In this document: positions 12,339-24,087 of the stretch, one piece after another
How positions within the stretch are numbered: position 1 is the first letter of the stretch
Layout: the number at the start of each line of letters is the position of its first letter
Assembly (NCBI GenBank): GCA_936432065.2
Contig: OW386293.2
Location: 110,058,427 to 110,122,426 of the forward strand
DNA length: 64,000 nucleotides
Reading direction: 5' to 3'
DNA from: Rutpela maculata
Lineage: Eukaryota; Arthropoda; Insecta; Coleoptera; Cerambycidae
Notes under the pieces: model-generated
Told to the model about the DNA's origin: nothing
Seen by the model: the letters and a program-made list of their open reading frames with translations, nothing else
The model's database searches: none
Made by a program: the position numbers and the translations under genes

Positions 12339-12562
12339 AAAGCCTAAGGAACAATTTTAGACATGTCCCCAAAAAAAATTGGCTGTACTTTCAAAATGGC
12401 GTCCGTTAAAAAGAAATAAAATTGCAAATATTGTTTTTGTCATTTAACACAAAAAATAAAAAAGATGGAGAAAAACTTTCTGCTTAAGAAACAAAGTGCA
12501 TAAAATTTTCTACAATTTTGTTCCTGTACAATATTTGGATAGGAATTACCATTTTCCAGATA
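12339..12562. repeat. Direct copy of the arm of the adjacent foldback element
   Basis: This segment repeats 12682-12890 in the same orientation. Shared blocks are GACATGTCCCCAAAAA, TTTCAAAATGGCGTCCGTTA, GTTTTTGTCATTTAACAC and AAAATTTTCTACAATTTTGT. It lacks the GC-rich outer end of the neighbouring element, so it is a partial copy. Confidence 0.85.
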
Positions 12563-12617
12563 AATGATTCAGCTCTTAAAATAAAATATAAAATTCAATA
12601 TAAAACGTAATACTGCG

Positions 12618-12908
12618 AGAGCCCACCCTAACTGTCCGTGCACCCCCCTGATCCTTGGGGACAATGTTTTTCATAAAGATTAAAGCCTTAGAAACAATTT
12701 AAGACATGTCCCCAAAAAGAAAAACTTCTGTACTTTCAAAATGGCGTCCGTTAAAAAAAATTGCAAATATTGTTTTTGTCATTTAACACAAAAACTAAAA
12801 AAGATGGAGACAAACAAAGTGCATAAAATTTTCTACAATTTTGTTCCTATACAATATTTGGATAGGAGTTTTCCAGATACCATTGTTACCATTTTCTGCA
12901 AATTATGA

Positions 12909-12948
<40 letters not shown>

Positions 12949-13375
12949 TTTTTCAGTTTATTTTTTGTTATGTTAATAATATAAAGTTATATTTTACGCC
13001 TTACAATAATTGTCACATTTATTTCCTGTAAGTGATTGACCGATATATGAATTTCCATGTTTTCTTAATTTCGGACTCATTTATCTGGAAAATGGTAACT
13101 TCTATCAAAATATTGTATAGGAATAAAATTGTAGAAAATTTTATGTACGTTGTTTTTTGTGAAAAAAGTTTTTGTCCAACCTTTTTAGTTTTTGTGTTAA
13201 ATGACAAAAACAACATTGACAACAGTTTTTTTTTTAACATATGGCCGCCATTTTGAAAATACAGCCAGTTTTTTTTTTAGAACATATCTTAAATTGTTCC
13301 TTAGTCTTTAATTTTTATGAAAAACATTGTCCCCAAGGATCGGCAGGGGGGTGCACGTACAGCTAGGGAGGGCTC
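12618..13375. mobile_element. Palindromic foldback/MITE element with GC-rich ends
   Basis: The left end carries GTGCACCCCCCTGATCCTTG and the right end carries its near-perfect inverse. Arms continue inward through TGGGGACAATGTTTTTCAT, AATGGCGTCCGTTA-like, GTTTTTGTCATTTAACAC and AAAATTTTCTACAATTTT. They enclose a loop of roughly 180 bp with an (ATT)n microsatellite at 12909-12946. No coding capacity was seen. The frames at 13019-13256 are arm sequence read in both directions. Confidence 0.85.
12909..12946. repeat. (ATT)n microsatellite
   Basis: About twelve uninterrupted ATT triplets in the loop of the foldback element. Confidence 0.95.
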
Positions 13376-13646
13376 CCCGACTACATGGCCAATTAAAACT
13401 TTGCAATCAATAGGTATACTTTACAAAAAAAAAAATTAAATATCAGGTGCGTTTTGGCCCTCTTTTTAGCAAATATCTCTTTTGACTTTTACGAAATTTG
13501 TAAAGAATACTTTTTGTAGCTAAAAAAATTATCTTTAATTTGTTTTTTTCTGTACGATAAAAATTATCCCAGATTTTTTAATGAGCATTTTTAACCGAGG
13601 AAGAATCATCATACTTGTAGTAAAATATCTCCGTAGCAATGATTAC

Positions 13647-13739
13647 AGATCCACACACACAAAAAAAATTCTGCTCCAAGGCCTGAACCTAAAACATGAT
13701 AGGTTTAGTCCTTGGAACAGAAATTTTTTTTGTGGATCT
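13647..13739. repeat. Short palindrome
   Basis: AGATCCACA at the left pairs with TGTGGATCT at the right. Arms continue through AAAAAAAATTCTGCTCCAAG and the CTAAACCT-type core, with almost no spacer. The core is shared with the next palindrome. Confidence 0.85.
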
Positions 13740-13744
13740 TGCAC

Positions 13745-14034
13745 AGGTCTACAAAAAGAAAATTCTCTTCCGAGGACTAAACCTGTTATGCCTTAAGTAT
13801 TTTTGTGTGCTGAATCTGAATTTTCAATTTAAAAAATTTTCTGCCTCGTAGATTTCCAGTAAATCCCGGTTTTTATCGTCAAAATACGGTTTTTTGGCAA
13901 TTTTTGATATTTACTCGAAATCTACGCGGTAGAAAATTTTTTAAATTGAAAATTCCCTTTCAGTACACAAAAATACTCAAGGCATGATAGGTTTAGTCCA
14001 TGGAGCAAAAACTTTTATTTCTTTTTGTAGACCT
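13745..14034. repeat. Palindrome, arms about 130 bp
   Basis: AGGTCTACAAAAAG at the left end pairs with CTTTTTGTAGACCT at the right. Further in, GGACTAAACCTGTTATGCCTT, TATTTTTGTGT and TTTTCAATTTAAAAAATTTT are mirrored. It shares the TAGGTTTAGTCC-type motif with 13647-13739, so the two form a cluster. Confidence 0.85.
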
Positions 14035-14382
14035 AAAATGTTGCTTACAGTTTTTTACAGATTTATATTTTTTTTAAATTTGTTTTGTTTTTTTTGCAAA
14101 AATTGGGCATATCATGGCTAATAAATGGCGTAAAGTAAAGAAATAAATAGCTTACATAATACATAATAAACAATAAACTTTTATATTTTTAAGCAAAATA
14201 TTGTTTCTCATATTTAATAAATATTTTATATGTAATATAATGGGTTTGCGCAGAGATGTTCGCTCGGATATTAGGATATTCATGAACTCATAAAAACATT
14301 CAATAAAGTCAATGGTTTTTCATTAATAACACAGGCACACAAGAAAAAGAAAAATTCAAGGGCGAAGACCTAGACCACTGAA

Positions 14383-14865
14383 TTTGCTTAACAAGTGTTG
14401 ATTTATACAAGGTCCCTCAGGAAGGGACACTAACGAAAAATATTTCAGATAAAATTTGTTCCGTTCAGAAGGGAACATCATTTGTGCACGACATTTTTCC
14501 ACCCCCCCGCCCCTGATGGGAGGGGGGTGGGGCTAATTTTTGAATTTTTAATGGCACCCTTCAAAATATTACATAACTTTTGTACCAAACATTTTCTTCT
14601 TCCCTCACCCTTCAAAAGTTAGCCCACTTCCCGCTCATCAGGAGGGTGGAAAAATTTTCTGCCAAAAGATGTTCCCCTCTGAACGGAACAGCTTTTATCT
14701 GAAACATTTTTGCTACTGTCCCTTCCCGAGGAGATTTTTTTTTGCTTAACAAGTGTTGATTTTATTAGACAATATCTCCTCAAGGGAAACTGGTGTAAAT
14801 GTTTCAGACAATTTTGTGCCGTTCAGAAAGAGACATCTTTTGGACAGAACATTTTTCCACCCAGC
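14383..14865. mobile_element. Palindromic element plus partial direct repeat
   Basis: A palindrome at 14416-14731 pairs GGAAGGGACA, TTTCAGATAAAA, GTTCCGTTCAGA, GGGAACATC and TTTTTCCACCC with their complements. From 14741 the sequence TTTGCTTAACAAGTGTTGAT restarts and repeats 14383-14510 in direct orientation at 358-bp spacing. There are thus two direct half-units and one inverted one. G/C runs and an ACCCTTCAAAA motif occur in the middle. No ORF. Confidence 0.8.
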
Positions 14866-15709
14866 TCCCCCTAAAATAATTTGACTTTTTATTTGTGATC
14901 AAACATACGGTAGACCAATTCTTCTAATTATTGTGCACCAGACCTGACTTATTCATAGCAGCTGCGCAGCTTGTTGGGACCAATTGGCACGAATGTCTAA
15001 TATGATTAGACTATTAGGAAAAGTTATAAAGTTGTAGTTGTAGTTTTGTCGAATTTTAATTATTACGTACTTATTTAATAAAATTTTATTCAATAAAAGC
15101 TGTACCTACATAGAAATGTTACTATTTTTACGTTTCCTAAAATGTCTAACTCCCCCCACCAATGTAAAGGTAACTAGATTAGCGAATGGTTAATTAAACA
15201 AAAGATAGCACACATGTATTATTTTTCGCGTATCTTTCGTTATGCACCTTGCAACTTCCAGTAATTCATATCTGAGTCAAGATCAGCAAAGCGATTCCGT
15301 TAAAATAAAAGCAAGTTTTTAAATTTTTGACAATTCATTTATAATAAATTCAACAATGTATCGTTCCAAAATGTCACAATAAATATATTATTGTGCCTTC
15401 AGTTGTTTTGTGTTGTGTTTATCTACGGTATGTGGTTGGACCCATCTCATTGCGCATTTAACATGATATTGGTCACGGTTGAGGTCTCGCAAGACTTAAT
15501 GTACAGTTTTGGATATGTTAAATGTACCTTTTTTAAAACTTAATCTATTTCTGTTTGACTGTTTTCTTGCAAGTTTCGTAAAAGCGGGGGCCAGTTGCAC
15601 CCAGAATTTATCGAATATTTATCGTTCGTACAACTGTGAATTATTTCTGGAATTATCTTCTGAAAATAATGTCTAAGACATCTACAAAATAAGAAAATTA
15701 TCCAGTATT
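14866..15709. other. Intergenic, no gene recognised
   Basis: AT-rich. GGGGGCCAGTTGCACCC near 15588 resembles a DNA-transposon end, but no partner end was found. Confidence 0.4.
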
Positions 15710-16300
15710 TTACTGGAAAATAACATCTATGTCTGTGACTTTTACGTCAAAGGAAAAGTTAGAGGACGTTTTTTAACAAATGATATGAATAAAAGTAAAA
15801 CAAAAAAATAATGTATTTTTCTGACGTTTCGGAAACCGAAGCTGTTTCGTCTCTCAAAAGTTTATTACACAATATTTTATGTGCTGTGCATATTCAATAT
15901 ACATCTATTTTGAACAATGTTAAATTGTCATGTTCTTCTATTAACTAAGTTGTAATGTTTGTAATGGAAAAACATTTTTCCACGGGCGGGGGAGGCAAGT
16001 TGGAATTTTTTTTTTTCAAAAATGAAAATTGATAAGTGGGGGAGGGAAAATGGTAAAACATTTTTTGACGAGAAGGGGGCGCTTCATTAGACATTTTTTT
16101 TTATGAGCGGGGGGCGCAAACTGCTGAAGCGCCCCTTGATGCATTGGCGCCCCTAGGCTATAGCCTAGTTAGCCTATTGGATAATCCAGCCCTGGTCATA
16201 CCTGATTGTTATATTCAATATTTACGAAAGTTTTATCAATAACCAGAAGAATATAAATATATTCACTCATTATTTACAAGCCTATTCTTGATTTATTTTT
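15710..16300 (-). mobile_element. Penelope-like element fragment, second copy, broken by a hAT end
   Basis: 15710-15910 matches 56985-57150 (TTACTGGAAAATAAC, GTGACTTTTACG, AACGTTTCGGAAA-like, TTTTATGTGCTGTG). 16195-16260 matches 57660-57720 (TTCAATATTTACGAAAGTTTTATCAA-like). The second locus carries Penelope RT and GIY-YIG remnants on the minus strand, so this is inferred to be a truncated copy in the same orientation. Between the two blocks lies G-rich sequence ending at 16191 in the inverse of CAGGGCTGGATTAT, a hAT-like terminus whose other end is not visible. Confidence 0.6.
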
Positions 16301-16303
16301 ACA

Positions 16304-16372
16304 GAAAGTAGGTAATTTCATATTAAATAAAAAAGAGTGTAAGTTGGAATTTGCTTAATACCTAAATAGTGG
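16304..16372. repeat. Dispersed repeat, AGGTAATTTCATATTAAATA family
   Basis: The sequence AGGTAATTTCATATTAAATA is followed by AAAAGAGTGTAAGTT and a TTTGCTTAATA-like block. Similar copies lie at 21053-21130 and 61139-61180. The family is unassigned; proximity to Penelope-like sequence at two of the three sites suggests it may belong to that element. Confidence 0.6.
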
Positions 16373-17255
16373 GGTCGGGTAGCTGAAAAAAACTTCACAT
16401 CTGGCAACCAATGCGCCCCTTTGGATTCAGATAGTACATGGGTAGACGAGTCTAAAAAGCCCGGGACACCAATTTTCCTGGCCCTCTAGCGGTGGTGATG
16501 ACGTAATCAATATGGCCGCCAAAGTTTTGTGACACACTTCTACATTTCTTTATATAACTCGGGTTTGAATTTTAATATCAACCTATATTATTAGTGATTA
16601 TTAATCAGGAGAAAACGCGCTTTCCAACGTTATATTTGACACTGTTTAAGTTCATAATACCAGATATATTACATTTAGCTGAAAACGTATTCCATACTTT
16701 TTTGTTCGTCAAAAAATTACTGTTTGTGATAAAATAGAAGTCATATATACCGATCGAATTTCTTGACGAATAAAAAAGTATAGGACACGTTTTCAGCTAC
16801 ATGTAATGGATTCCAAGTTATTTAGCAAAAAGTTTCGAAAAAATCAAAATCAAAACAAAAGCACAGCCTTAAAAAGGGAGTCATAGCGCATCTGCTCGAG
16901 AAACGCTGATAAGTCTTCGACACGGCTCAATTTTTTTAACTGTATCTCCTTAGCAGCTCCGTACAGTAATATTTCGCAGTAGCTACCGGCTTCTAAAATT
17001 TCTTATACATATATAGATACAGGCATATGTGTTTACATGTATTTATAAATGCTCCAAAATTGTCAAGAATAAAACAATTTACATACTCCGAAAATTTCAC
17101 CGAAAAAGGGTGATTAGTTTTCAACGATAACTTCCTTCATTTTTAAGCTATTCAATCGCTCCAAAAATCATTTTGCAGAAAATTTTAAGGGCTACAAGGC
17201 ATGTAAAGTTGAACTTTCTTAAACCCTTCGTATTTGAGATTTTTAAGTTTAAGGT
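16373..17255. other. Intergenic with a medium palindrome
   Basis: Arms at about 16670-16728 and 16756-16810 pair through TAGCTGAAAACGT, ATACTTTTTT and TTCGTCAA. No gene recognised. Confidence 0.6.
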
Positions 17256-17263
17256 GGTCCTCG

Positions 17264-18395
17264 TTAGTGACGTAGCCAGAATTTTTATTCGGGGGGGATC
17301 TGAACGTTTTGAAGGTATTACTCAGATACGAATAGAGTAATTGAGTTAGAATATATGAAAAAAAAATCTTTAAATTATAAGCATTTTCAAATTTTCGCAC
17401 TTTTAAAGTCCCTGCAGTTGATTTAAATTTTCTAGGCGTCGCGACGACTAGTTAGTTGAAGACGTTGAAATTCTGTCACTTTGAAAAAATGCTAATTGCT
17501 CCATCTATAAGCCCCTTTTTACATAATTAAAATATCTCCAGTTTTTCTAAGTAAAAAACCCTGTTTTTAAAGTTCTGTTGAAAGCCGAAATTATTTCAAA
17601 ATTAAGAAAGAAAATATTGAGAGAAAATCTGGGGAAGTAACAACTAATATGGGTGTACCACAAAGTAGCATAGTGAGACCTTTGCTGTTCATCATGTACG
17701 TGAATTAACTCAATAATGTCATACAAGATAGTAAAAGTTGCGATCTAACTAGCTATGCAGTAGATGGCAAACATTTTGAAGAGTGCATCTGATATGAGAA
17801 GGGTCATTTTAACTGCAGAAGAAGAACTAACTATAGCAAAGGATTAGTTTCTAATTAATAAACTAGCAACATGGAGCCTTGTACAACTGTATAAAGATGT
17901 ATCTATAATAATGTCACATATTGAAATCCGTTGTTTTTTTATTGAGAGCTAATTTTGATTCCACACTTAGGCGACCAAGCATGTAGGAAGAAACAATTTT
18001 CTTTACTTTACCTTGTTATTTTATTTATTATTTTGAAAAAAGATATAATTGAGGAATCTCTGGAACGCTTCATTATGAAAGGAAATTAGGTTTATACAAT
18101 CACATCACATCCGTCATACTTATATGCAGCAGGTTACTATAGACTAAATCAGATTCAGATCGTGTGGCTTTAAATCCGCACGCTGTTGGCTATCCATATG
18201 GCTGCAATAACATTGCAAGAAACCACGATTTACAACGGGGCTGGCTGGAATAGAAATTTGAAATCAGCCAGAAAAAATTTCAATAAAAACCGAAAATGAA
18301 ATTAATTTGTTAATTTTAAATATCATGCCTGCCAATTATTCAAATGTCAATTAATTTCGGGGGAGTCCGGACCCCCTCCCGTGGCTACGTCACTG
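17264..18395. mobile_element. Non-autonomous hAT element with 8-bp TSD
   Basis: GTCCTCGT is present on both sides (17256-17263 and 18396-18403), the 8-bp TSD expected of hAT transposons. The left end reads TAGTGACGTAGCCA and the right end, reverse-complemented, reads CAGTGACGTAGCCA, so the first base differs by a C-to-T change. This is the CAGTG..GTAGCC terminus common in insect hATs. Subterminal G/C-rich tracts lie inside both ends. No hAT transposase is recognisable, and the interior holds a LINE fragment. Confidence 0.9.
17600..17920 (+). pseudogene. LINE reverse transcriptase fragment inside the hAT element
   Basis: The plus strand at 17650 encodes MGVPQSSIVRPLLFIMYVN, a degenerate version of the RT motif GVPQGSILGPLLFLIYIND. 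A degraded active-site block (TSYAVDGK) and an NKLATW segment follow. In-frame stops and the short length show a decayed non-LTR fragment, probably inserted into or captured by the surrounding hAT element. Clade not assigned. Confidence 0.8.
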
Positions 18396-18403
18396 GTCCT
18401 CGT

Positions 18404-19628
18404 ACTCAAATGCAAACTTATAACGGTGTTATATCAATTAATTTTTATTCTAGAGAAATTAAAAAAAAAACAAAATTTTCAGCAAAAGAAAAACTTAATT
18501 TTTGTACTCTAGCATTTTGTACGTATCTTCTTCAGTTTTGGAGTTATTGTGGAAGAATGAAAATTTTTTAAGAAATTTCTAAAATCAGTTCAAATTTTAA
18601 TCAAACTTGTTTTCAAATCTAGGCATCCCAAACCGGTCGACTCCTAGAACATATTGTTAGTACTTAAATAAAGTAAATTGTAAACGGATTACGTTCAATT
18701 TCAATTCTTGCGGTGAAGCCATTAGTTTTATTGCTGAATTTTTCTCCGGAAAACGAGACAACCATTTTATATTCACCGTAACATAGTAATCAAAGAATAC
18801 ATCCACCCACACACATAGCCACTTACACACACATCCTCCACCATACACACACATGCACAACACTGACAAACTACACATGGGATCAGAAAACCGCCACGTC
18901 CTCGTCGTTGATCCTGGGCAAAGCAGAGAGCGGAGCACAACCCTATATTTTACATAAACTTAAATATGTATATACAAAAAATACCACATTACCTGTGCTC
19001 CTTGTGAATAGTAGCGACACAATACGCCGATCTCCCGTGACATACGCGAAATCGAAAAATCCCGATTTTGTCAACTCTTTGTGGTCCAGTTTAAAAACGA
19101 GAGCTTTTTGGTCGCCAATGTTACTACTCAACGTCATATCAAAAATTCGGCCAATTTGACGGGAGCCGTTTTTCCCCTATAATGTGAGCGGGGTCCTTTG
19201 TATTGCTTGAAACAAAAAAAAATCTGTTTTCAGTTATCTACATCAAATCTAACTCTAAAATATTACGCACAAACACGCATACCATAAACGCACACTACAT
19301 ATAACTAGACAACCCCCAAATCCAAAACCAAGGCCGTCCGCAGACATACATCCAAACCCACCGGCATTGGCAGTGCCGCACAACCTTTCCAAAGCTTTTC
19401 CCATCAGCTCCTTGCTGATATTAGCACAACGTTCAGCAGATCGGCCTCTTCGCTTTTTGCTATCTAGTTTTCCTGAAATAGCAACTGTTTTATATTGTCT
19501 TGATTGATGTGGCCAGAAAATGAGAGTTTATCTAATTTTCCTCAAAAGTTCTCTTCCTTTTTAGCTGTACTTTCAAATGTTCTTTATAGACATGTCTATC
19601 TCAAATATAAGGTTCTACCTCTGGACAA
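18404..19628. other. Intergenic, CA-rich patches
   Basis: It contains CACA-rich tracts at 18800-18860 and 19270-19310. Open frames in both strands at 18657-19159 show no recognisable domain. No gene called. Confidence 0.4.
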
Positions 19629-20174
19629 TAGAGAGATATGGCAGTCAGTGATACAGCACGACGTTCGCTAATTACGTTACGTTATTGATGCAAATAACGA
19701 GGCTTTGTTTTAGACTTATTGCACTGCAGTTCCATTCTAGCGTATACGTTATCTTCTTCGATCGATTTATTAATAATAGACTTAATTAAAACTGAATAAA
19801 TAAACTAATTTCCTATCTTTTCACTAAAATTGAAAAAAAAGTAGCAAATAAACCTCAAATATATTAAAATTATCAACGTAACCTTAAAAATTTATAAACA
19901 AAATAACGAACGAACCCGGAACGAACTGACAAATGACATAAATACAGATAGGCTAATTTCAAGATTTATACTCTACAAATCTTGGGCTTCCCGATTTTCA
20001 CCGAGATGAGGATAACGTCGTTTACTCGACGTTCGCTAAACGTACCGAAATTACGTCAGGCGCTAAGTTATTACCGCATGCCTTAACGCAGATTAAAAGT
20101 GCACATGCTTAGATGTCAAATAACGCGATCCTGTAATAGCGAATGCCGTTATGTGACTATGCCATATCTCTCTA
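19629..20174. mobile_element. MITE with TAGAGAGATATGGC ends
   Basis: The left end TAGAGAGATATGGC (19629) is the exact inverse of GCCATATCTCTCTA (20161-20174). Pairing continues imperfectly for about 45 bp (GTTCGCTA-like). If the outer TA is the duplicated target, it is a Tc1/mariner-type MITE. No 8-bp duplication is present. The interior has CGACGTTCGCTAA and ACGTTCGCTAATTACG motifs and no ORF. Confidence 0.8.
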
Positions 20175-22399
20175 ATGATGTTTATTACACGTTAATATCC
20201 AGACTTTTTGCCAAAATATTAATATTTCGCAAATAATATGCAAAACGCTTTTACAAATTGTCATTTTAGCCTATCTGAAATTGAAATAAACTCTCTTAAA
20301 ACTTGTCTGCTAAATGGCAATTTACTGCCAATAATTTGATCAGTAAAATCTCTAAATAAAAAGATTTTAGCAGAGTCGTGAAGACTCGAGACCGGTGAAT
20401 TCAGTAATATGTGATTAATAGTAATTGCGAACAATTGAAGCCGATCGGAGGTCCGCTATATCTCCCTACTGACGAGAACTTTCCATCCTGTGATGTTTTT
20501 GGCCACATCAACCGAAAAGGAAAACATAAAACGGATAATAGTTCATGGAAAATCAGATGGCAAATGGTGAAAGAAACTTAACCGACTCAGTGTTTCAGTG
20601 CTTACATGTTACCATTGAGACCACGGGTTTCCTGATTCAGGATTCCTGGCTAGAGTATGGATGTTTAGTGCCATTTTTAGCGAGTTAACGAAACTGTAGC
20701 AATGGCCTAGACCGCGATTGAGTGAAACAATGTGGTTAGTCGCTATTATCTCTACTGAATTCGAGCCTCAGCTGCAGCAGATGGCAATATCGCAGGGGAT
20801 CGTTGTTAAAAACGACCAATGAAAAAGAGTTTGTTGAGGTCGTACGCCTAGCAGATAACCGCGACAGATACTGTATTGCTATAAGACAACCCTTACAATA
20901 AAGGGAAGCTAATTCGATTAATTCATGGGACACAAGTCGTGTATCATGGCATTTCAGCGAGAACATGAATGTTCTGGTACCTATTTATGCCAACCAAAGC
21001 TTCATTATTCATATTCAACTATTAAATGTATGAGAAAAATGCAAAGAAATGACGTAGGTAATTTCATATTAAATAAAAGATTGTGTAAGTTGTGTAAGTT
21101 GTGATTTGCTTAATATCTAAATAATATTTTCTAATGCTATATTGATTGTGGAATGGTAATATTAACACCAAAATCGCAGCTCAAAGCGTATACGTAAACA
21201 ACGATTAGACATTTATGGTAAACATCAACAAATAGTCTGACGTCACAGTGAAATTCGTTAGTCGCCGTTCGCGGACCAGGACCAGTTTACCTTCGTTAAG
21301 GGCAGAATTCTATATTGAGTTACAGGTTTCAATTAAATGAACTAGCAATATATTTTCTCTACTAGAGGAGTTTGATTTATTTTAGTTCTGTAATGATGTT
21401 AAATAATTAAAAAACAGTTACTTTGTTAATACACGTTTACTTTATTAATATTTGCATTTTCCTAGTGTGCACTTAGTTTTGCTGGCAAATTTATTAAATC
21501 CTCATTGACACTATTAGCTATTTTTAAGTTAAAAGTTTCCACTTCTACTGCCACACTCTGTATGTGCCTTTAGACATCCATCAAAGTTTTCTGAGGTTAA
21601 AACATTAACGAAGCACACGGCTCATTACACACAGCAACAAACAAACCAAAACTAGCGAAGTTAGGTCTACATAGTTTACTTTTCTGCCAACTAAAGCAGT
21701 TGAGGACCATTCACAAAGTCTAGGCTTCCCACGCATCTTAAGCTTAAGGTCCAAATGACTTGTTGTATAAAAGAGACTGTTTAGGAAACTTGTCTTAATG
21801 CAACCAGATAAAGGCTTGGTTAAGGTGGGGCGCGTGCTACGAATATTGTGTGTGACGTCACTCGCGTGGCGCACTCAAGATGCCCACCTAATAAGTCGAT
21901 CTGGGGACTTGGGACCTTACTTCATTTCGGACACATGTCAAGTGCCCCAACAGAAATAATCAGACGTTAAAAAATATTCGTTGAAGATAGACATAGGGTA
22001 TTTAGTATAACTTTTTCAATTGTTAATTACACTGACTAAAAATTACAATAGCTGCAGAGCGAGACCCTCGAAATATACAAAATAAAAGTGGCATAATTAT
22101 GCAACTCGCGAACATACAAAAACAAAAGTCATATGCTTATGTAAAATCACCTGCTGAATTTGATTATAGAGATCGCGATTAGATTTGGAATTGAGAAATC
22201 GGAAAAAATCGCACTTTTCCACATTTTTATGAAATACAGTATTTTACTCGGCTTAAAAATTTGGACACATTCATTCCAAAACATAATGAATTGATTTCCA
22301 TACATAGAATTGTACTAAGGATGAAATATCTGGTACAAAAAAAATATTTTCATTCGAGATCACATGAATTTTTCACTAGCGGTATTGAAACGTAGTGAG
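20175..22399. other. Intergenic, no gene recognised
   Basis: Only short frames (for example 20736-20966 and 21605-21874 on the minus strand), without domains. A dispersed repeat copy lies at 21053-21130, with a local duplication of AAGTTGTGT. Confidence 0.4.
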
Positions 22400-22652
22400 A
22401 CATTTTTGTCACTCCATTTTCCCCACTGACCTTTTTTCCCACTGCTTCTTTTTTCCACTGCCCCTTTTTTCCCACAAAAATTTCAAAAGCCATTATTACC
22501 CTACAAATACAAATACAAATGTATATTCATCAAAATACATTGTACATCCTTAAATTCTACAAACCTGTCAAAAAATGTGGGAGCATGCAAAACATTTTAA
22601 CAATCATACAAAAAAAAATTATAGAACCCGTATTTTACAACAATGTTTCCAA

Positions 22653-24087
22653 TCAAAACTGGATGCTGCTGCCCACGTCTCGAAGATACCCTGCAATCTC
22701 TCCATCTTCTTTTTTCTCTTCATATGAGCGGACGATAGTCGCTATCCGGGATTCTGCTTTCACCCTGCTCTGATTTTGAGGCCTCCGCATTGCTCGTCCG
22801 AGATCGAGTTCGCGAAACATTGTTTCCGTGTCTGCCTGCTCTTTTTGTAGCTCCACGATGAAACTGTACATACTTGGGTGATCCTTACCGACCACAACGT
22901 GGAACCTGTTATGCCACCCCTCGGACATGTTGTTGGTCCGAGACAGATTTTGCAGAACAGCGTCGTACTGGTTTCACAGCTCTGGAGGAAAGCGGGGTGA
23001 CACTGCGCGTTGCCTACCTCGGGCACTCTTTCCTCGGACGTAATTTACCTCAAAATATTCTGCGACGTCCAAGAATTCAGCAGGAACGTCTTCCATGAAG
23101 ACATCGAAAGCTTTCGACGTCCTCGACCAGCACAAATGCGGTTGCACACATCGCCTGCGCAGCTACTTCCATTGATCTGTCGTTTGGGTCCATGTACGCT
23201 GCTTGCAAGTTTTCGCTTTGGATCCGGCGGAAGATGGACTGCTTTAGATGGAAAAAGCATGCCCTTACGATGTGCCCGACTGTTCTGGCTGCATTCATGG
23301 TAGCGATTTCAAAATCGGTCAATACAGTTTGCGGGGCGGCCGGGAAACCATGTTGCGAACACATCGTGCGTATAATTTCGAACACCTTTCCATATGCTCC
23401 TTCGGTCTTGTTCTGCAGCAAAGCATATACTACTGGGAGGGCGACTCTCTTTTCCACACCATTCGTCGTTTGCACAAACGCAGCTAATATGGCGAAAAGC
23501 TGGAAGAAAATCTGAGGTACGTTTCTTCAATCTCGATTTGATTTTTGCAACTTCCACTTCCTCAACGTTCGGGGCATGGTTGTTATGCGGCGATTGTTCT
23601 ATGCCTTTTATGACTTCAATCACCTAGCGGGATAAAATATTATTGCAATTCACAATAACGTACTTGACCGTGTGCCATCATAGACCGGACCATGACTGCA
23701 CGAGCCCCACATTCTGGATACAATTTACATTTCCAGAAAACACGTCCATTTCTTTCCGTGTGCTTGTAATACAAAAAGCCGTCGATGTTCAACATGTAAT
23801 TTTTCACAGACTGCCAGGCCTGTAGCTAGAAAGTGCTTTCAGGGCGGGCAAACAATTTTTCAGGACGGGCCCGTAAAAAAGTCCGAAAAATTTTTTGATG
23901 AGCGGGGGGGAGGGCGAAATCCAAAAAAAATTTTACCCAATCTCTTTCAAAATATTAAAAAGACAGTTAAAATTGCCCCCATTACGATCACCGTAGGTCG
24001 AGCGAAACTTATTCCAGGACGGGCGTCGCCCATCCTGCCCCCCCCCCCTAGCAACAAGCCTGCAGACTGCACCAATTCCACAACCAT
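22653..24087 (-). pseudogene. MULE transposase with N-terminal FLYWCH zinc finger, broken
   Basis: The minus-strand frame starts at an ATG at 24087 and reads MVVELVQ before the MITE insertion. It resumes at 23806 with a FLYWCH-type finger: FLYYKHTERNGRVFWKCKL, then CGARAVM and a downstream His. At 23077-23475 comes the MULE DDE region, with PVVYALLQNKTEGAYGKVF, the motif VLTDFEIATMNA (catalytic Asp) and ACFFHLKQSIFRRIQ (the FHxxQ-like signature). The C-terminal part at 22653-22928 has NNMSEGWHNRFHVVVG and RRPQNQ. Breaks seen are the hAT MITE in the finger, a frameshift near 23120, an in-frame stop near 22980, and disrupted sequence around 23510-23640. Family assignment is secure; the copy is inactive. 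Confidence 0.9.
23815..24062. mobile_element. hAT MITE (248 bp) inserted in the MULE
   Basis: The TSD CAGACTGC lies at 23807-23814 and 24063-24070. Ends read CAGGCCTGTAGCTAG and, reverse-complemented, CAGGCTTGTTGCTAG. The interior is G/C-run-rich (GGGCGGGC, GATGAGCGGGGGG). It splits the FLYWCH coding region of the MULE, so it is younger than the MULE. Confidence 0.92.
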
